Shown here in pieces: positions 49,926-64,000 of a stretch of 64,000 nucleotides of DNA (within the stretch, counting starts at the first letter, position 1; each line of letters starts with the position of its first letter). Position numbers and translations under genes: made by a program. The stretch spans positions 34,780,324 through 34,844,323 of the forward strand of contig OZ024861.1 in the NCBI GenBank assembly GCA_964017155.1, read 5' to 3'. Source of the stretch: Oasisia sp. SBJ-2009. Lineage: Eukaryota > Annelida > Polychaeta > Sabellida > Siboglinidae. The notes below the pieces were generated by a model, which ran no database searches, had not been told where the DNA came from, and was given only the letters and a program-made list of their open reading frames with translations.

Positions 49926-52014
49926 GTGGATGGGTGAGTGAGTGAATGGGTGGGTGGGTAGTGAGTGAGTGACTGAGTGAGTGTGAGTGAGTGAACATTT
50001 AGTAAGTAATTAAGTTAAACAATTAAACATATGAGGAATTAAGGACGCAGTCACGTCGATGTCTTGTGCCATATAGTGACCTCGTGCAAATATAATATTA
50101 ACAACATTATTATAGTTGTGAATGCCTGCTGGCTCAGTGTCTAGTTCAGTTTGCGGAAGAGGTCGGAGTCAACGAGACGGTCTATCAACGATACACAAAT
50201 GTTTCCACGCACACGTATACGGGACCAGGTTCCATTAATTCTACACACCAATATGCATCTTCCGATCTAACCAACGTGAGCTGAATTGGCAGGTAGATGC
50301 GTCTATCTTTCCTGCTACTTCTATTGGCGCTGCAAGCCAACGGCCTAAATATTCGTCTTCGAGATGTCAACGAGCCTTAACACGAAACAACAGATTGATA
50401 TCTTCTACACGCTGGACTTCCCTATTGTACTCTGATGAAATATATTACTGTTCAAATGTTTTCCGTATACCAAATACAATCACAAACGACTTCTGTTCAC
50501 TGATAACATTTATTATTTAGCAAAGCTACATTGGCACATTTTAATTGCTTCTGTACAAGAACTGATGTACCCAAGTTTAATAACTTGCACAGACTGTATC
50601 TGTATCATATTTCATCTGTATCGCCTGCAATTTAACGCACGATAAACGACAAAAAAAATTATTCAGCTGCTTCTGCACACCATTTGATTTCTCTCTACGA
50701 GGTAGTAGTAGCATGTACGTATGTATTTGTCCACAGCAGTGACCTGATTTTGTAATGTGTGTCTTCGTCGTTTTGGTTTGACCCTAGATCTGGTAAGATA
50801 CGGTCAAACAAATAGGCCCAATTTGATAAGAATTTGAAACATTGTCCAACTTCGCTTTATGGTCACCTCGATAATGCAGTCACCTCGCAATTATGGTCAG
50901 ACACAATCCTACATTATATCCGTAACCATAAAGTATAATATGATTTAGTCCCGCTAATGTGACCATCTCGCTCGCAGTTTGGTGTCACCCCAATGGTGAC
51001 CTCAAAAGTGAAGTGCGATTTCATACAATGTCACATACTGTGAGACACACATCCACTTAAAACGGTGACACTGTCACATGTTTTGCATCGCATAAGAATA
51101 CGCATGATGTCTTGACGCATTATAAAACTGACGCAATATCGCATATTTAAAACATTGCATTTGTGCTATATAACTACATAATATATAAAGAGGTAAAGCA
51201 GAAAAGAAGTCCAACGTTATTTATATCATATAATATATAAACTGGTGTCTTCAGTTCGCATCAATTGATACGAAGCTGTATAGTTACATTATAATGCCAC
51301 AATGTTATGCTATTGTACGTAGAATTGGAATAAGACCACCATCATATTTTAATGGCGGTGTTAACACTGCCATCATTTAAAGTAGGTTTTATTCTATGTA
51401 GTAACAAGCTTCACTAAGATAAAGAGCTCTTAAGGAACAATCAAGGTTTTTGGATAGCATAAAGATTAATGAAAATATGTTGGAATGTCGTTCTACATTC
51501 TTCATCAGAACGTCCCCCTCCGTCTTCAGTTGGTGCGTCAGGATTAGTAGGAGTTGGAGTAGCACTGAAGCTGTAGCATAGCCCCCTACAATATACCAGC
51601 ATTTACTTTGTTCCGATACCTATATACTATATTTGTACGGTCTCATATAGCGCAACTCTTCGTAATTACAGCATACGCTGCCTTGATATAGCTACTAGTG
51701 CTTTCCTTACTGCCATATGTTTAATACTGGGGCACTGTATTCCTTCTACATAGTCATACATAGCTATATTAGATACTGTCTTTTAAGGTGTGTAGCTATG
51801 TCATGTAGCTAATACAACGTTGTTATTGTTACACTTGATACTGTCATTACATAACATTAATACTTGTGCTTTGTTCCAACGTAGCTACAACAGAGAGTTA
51901 AATAATTGTCGTTGTATTGATACTCCGACTACACAACACATTTCCATCATCCCAATACTTGTTTTGTTCCTTACATCTACACCTGACAATAAAAAAAACT
52001 TTTAAAAAGTGTAA
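49926..52014. other. Intergenic, no gene seen
   Basis: Starts with (GTGA)n simple sequence to about 50000. The remainder is unique-looking AT-rich DNA without convincing coding frames. Confidence 0.5.
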
Positions 52015-52340
52015 GTTAAAGTTACGTTCTTAGAGAGAGCAGTACTCAGTCCTTAGGACTGCTCAACGCGCCTTACGCTTAACTCACTGGCGTGGATGTT
52101 CAAATTAATACCATTTCCACTTCTTTCGGAAGTATCCAGGCTGCAATTAATGTGCGAAGAATATTTGTGCATAATATCCACCACTGTCTACAGCTAGATA
52201 TTCATTCATACAGTTGAGTGAATTGCAACAATCAATGCAGTGAGACAACGTTCGCACAAGGTTCGCCACGACAACGTAGGATTCGTACACGAATTCTCTT
52301 GATCGAGAATCAGACGCTCTAGTCATTGAACTACAGCGTT
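52015..52340 (-). mobile_element. tRNA-derived SINE (different body from the intronic family)
   Basis: On the minus strand, GCTGTAGTTCAATGACTAGA and GCGTCTGATTCTCGATCAAG are tRNA-like, with B box GTACGAATCC. The body continues to a 3' part with GTAAGGCGCGTTGAGCAG. Acceptor-stem pairing is poor, so this is a SINE rather than a tRNA gene. Confidence 0.6.
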
Positions 52341-52502
52341 CCACAAATGTGGCACTGCTCCATATTAATACATCGTATCCATTTAAATACTGGTGCTCTG
52401 CTTAAGGCAATGTAATAATTTTAAATGTGTTACTAGTCCATTTCGATCAAGCACTTTCACATTTCTTAAGGATAATGTATACCATTCCATATATGTCTAC
52501 CT

Positions 52503-52508
52503 TTTATT
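52503..52508 (-). terminator. Candidate polyadenylation signal of XPNPEP2-like gene
   Basis: AATAAA on the minus strand, about 240 bases after the stop codon. It is the first canonical hexamer downstream. Confidence 0.45.
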
Positions 52509-52748
52509 ATATTGTCGTCGCTTGTAATGTATATGTAGAGACCCATGTATATGTGGAGAATTTGAAACAGAACACCACACCAATGTTATTCATATCCCAT
52601 TACCCCGTCTTGTGAAGGTTCAACGGAATAGCCACAAAAATAGATCACTACCGGTACGTCATTTCCGCATTCGTGTGTGTCCATGCGTGCGCATGATACA
52701 GAACAAATAGGAACAAGCTGATAGATGCTAATATTAGTGTACTTTATC

Positions 52749-63957
<11,209 letters not shown>

Positions 63958-64000
63958 CTGAAACGTTAAATATAAAAGGTAATTATTTATATAGCGCAGT

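Overview
The window is nuclear DNA from an invertebrate animal. Three multi-exon protein genes have GT-AG introns that are AT-rich and full of microsatellites, minisatellites and transposon remains. There are no operons, prokaryotic signals or CRISPR arrays. A cephalochordate such as amphioxus would fit the gene content and, above all, the minisatellites that overlap exon-intron junctions. I recall something similar reported from amphioxus Adh genes under the name 'mirages', but that is from memory, so the species call is tentative.

Layout. (1) 1-9622, + strand: the last three exons of a Runx transcription factor gene. The Runt-domain exons lie upstream of the window. It ends in the Groucho-binding VWRPY. 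(2) 9623-17178: a tail-to-tail intergenic region with tandem repeats and one possible hAT-like non-autonomous transposon. (3) 17179-47085, - strand: a complete 35-exon gene for the orthologue of ARFGEF3 (BIG3/KIAA1244). My exon chain gives 2058 codons plus stop with every junction in phase. (4) 47086-52748: a promoter-proximal CpG-containing stretch, fragments of two non-LTR retrotransposons in opposite orientation, and a tRNA-derived SINE. (5) 52749-63957, - strand: 20 exons of a membrane aminopeptidase P gene (XPNPEP2-like). The catalytic set is complete and the C-terminal tail looks like a GPI-anchor signal. The first exon or exons, with the signal peptide, lie beyond the window.

Most unusual feature. 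At six exon edges of the ARFGEF3 gene (exons 13, 16, 18, 23, 29 and 35) a minisatellite repeats the splice site together with the adjoining coding bases. Each array is therefore a row of decoy donors or acceptors. Some copies would add in-frame peptides and others would truncate the protein. Other notable items are a 1.16-kb piggyBac-like element with TTAA ends, a SINE family with three copies in ARFGEF3 introns, a possible SINE-derived cassette exon, and a GC-AG intron.

The three genes have unrelated roles (transcription factor, Golgi/granule regulator, cell-surface peptidase). I see no sign that they work as a unit.
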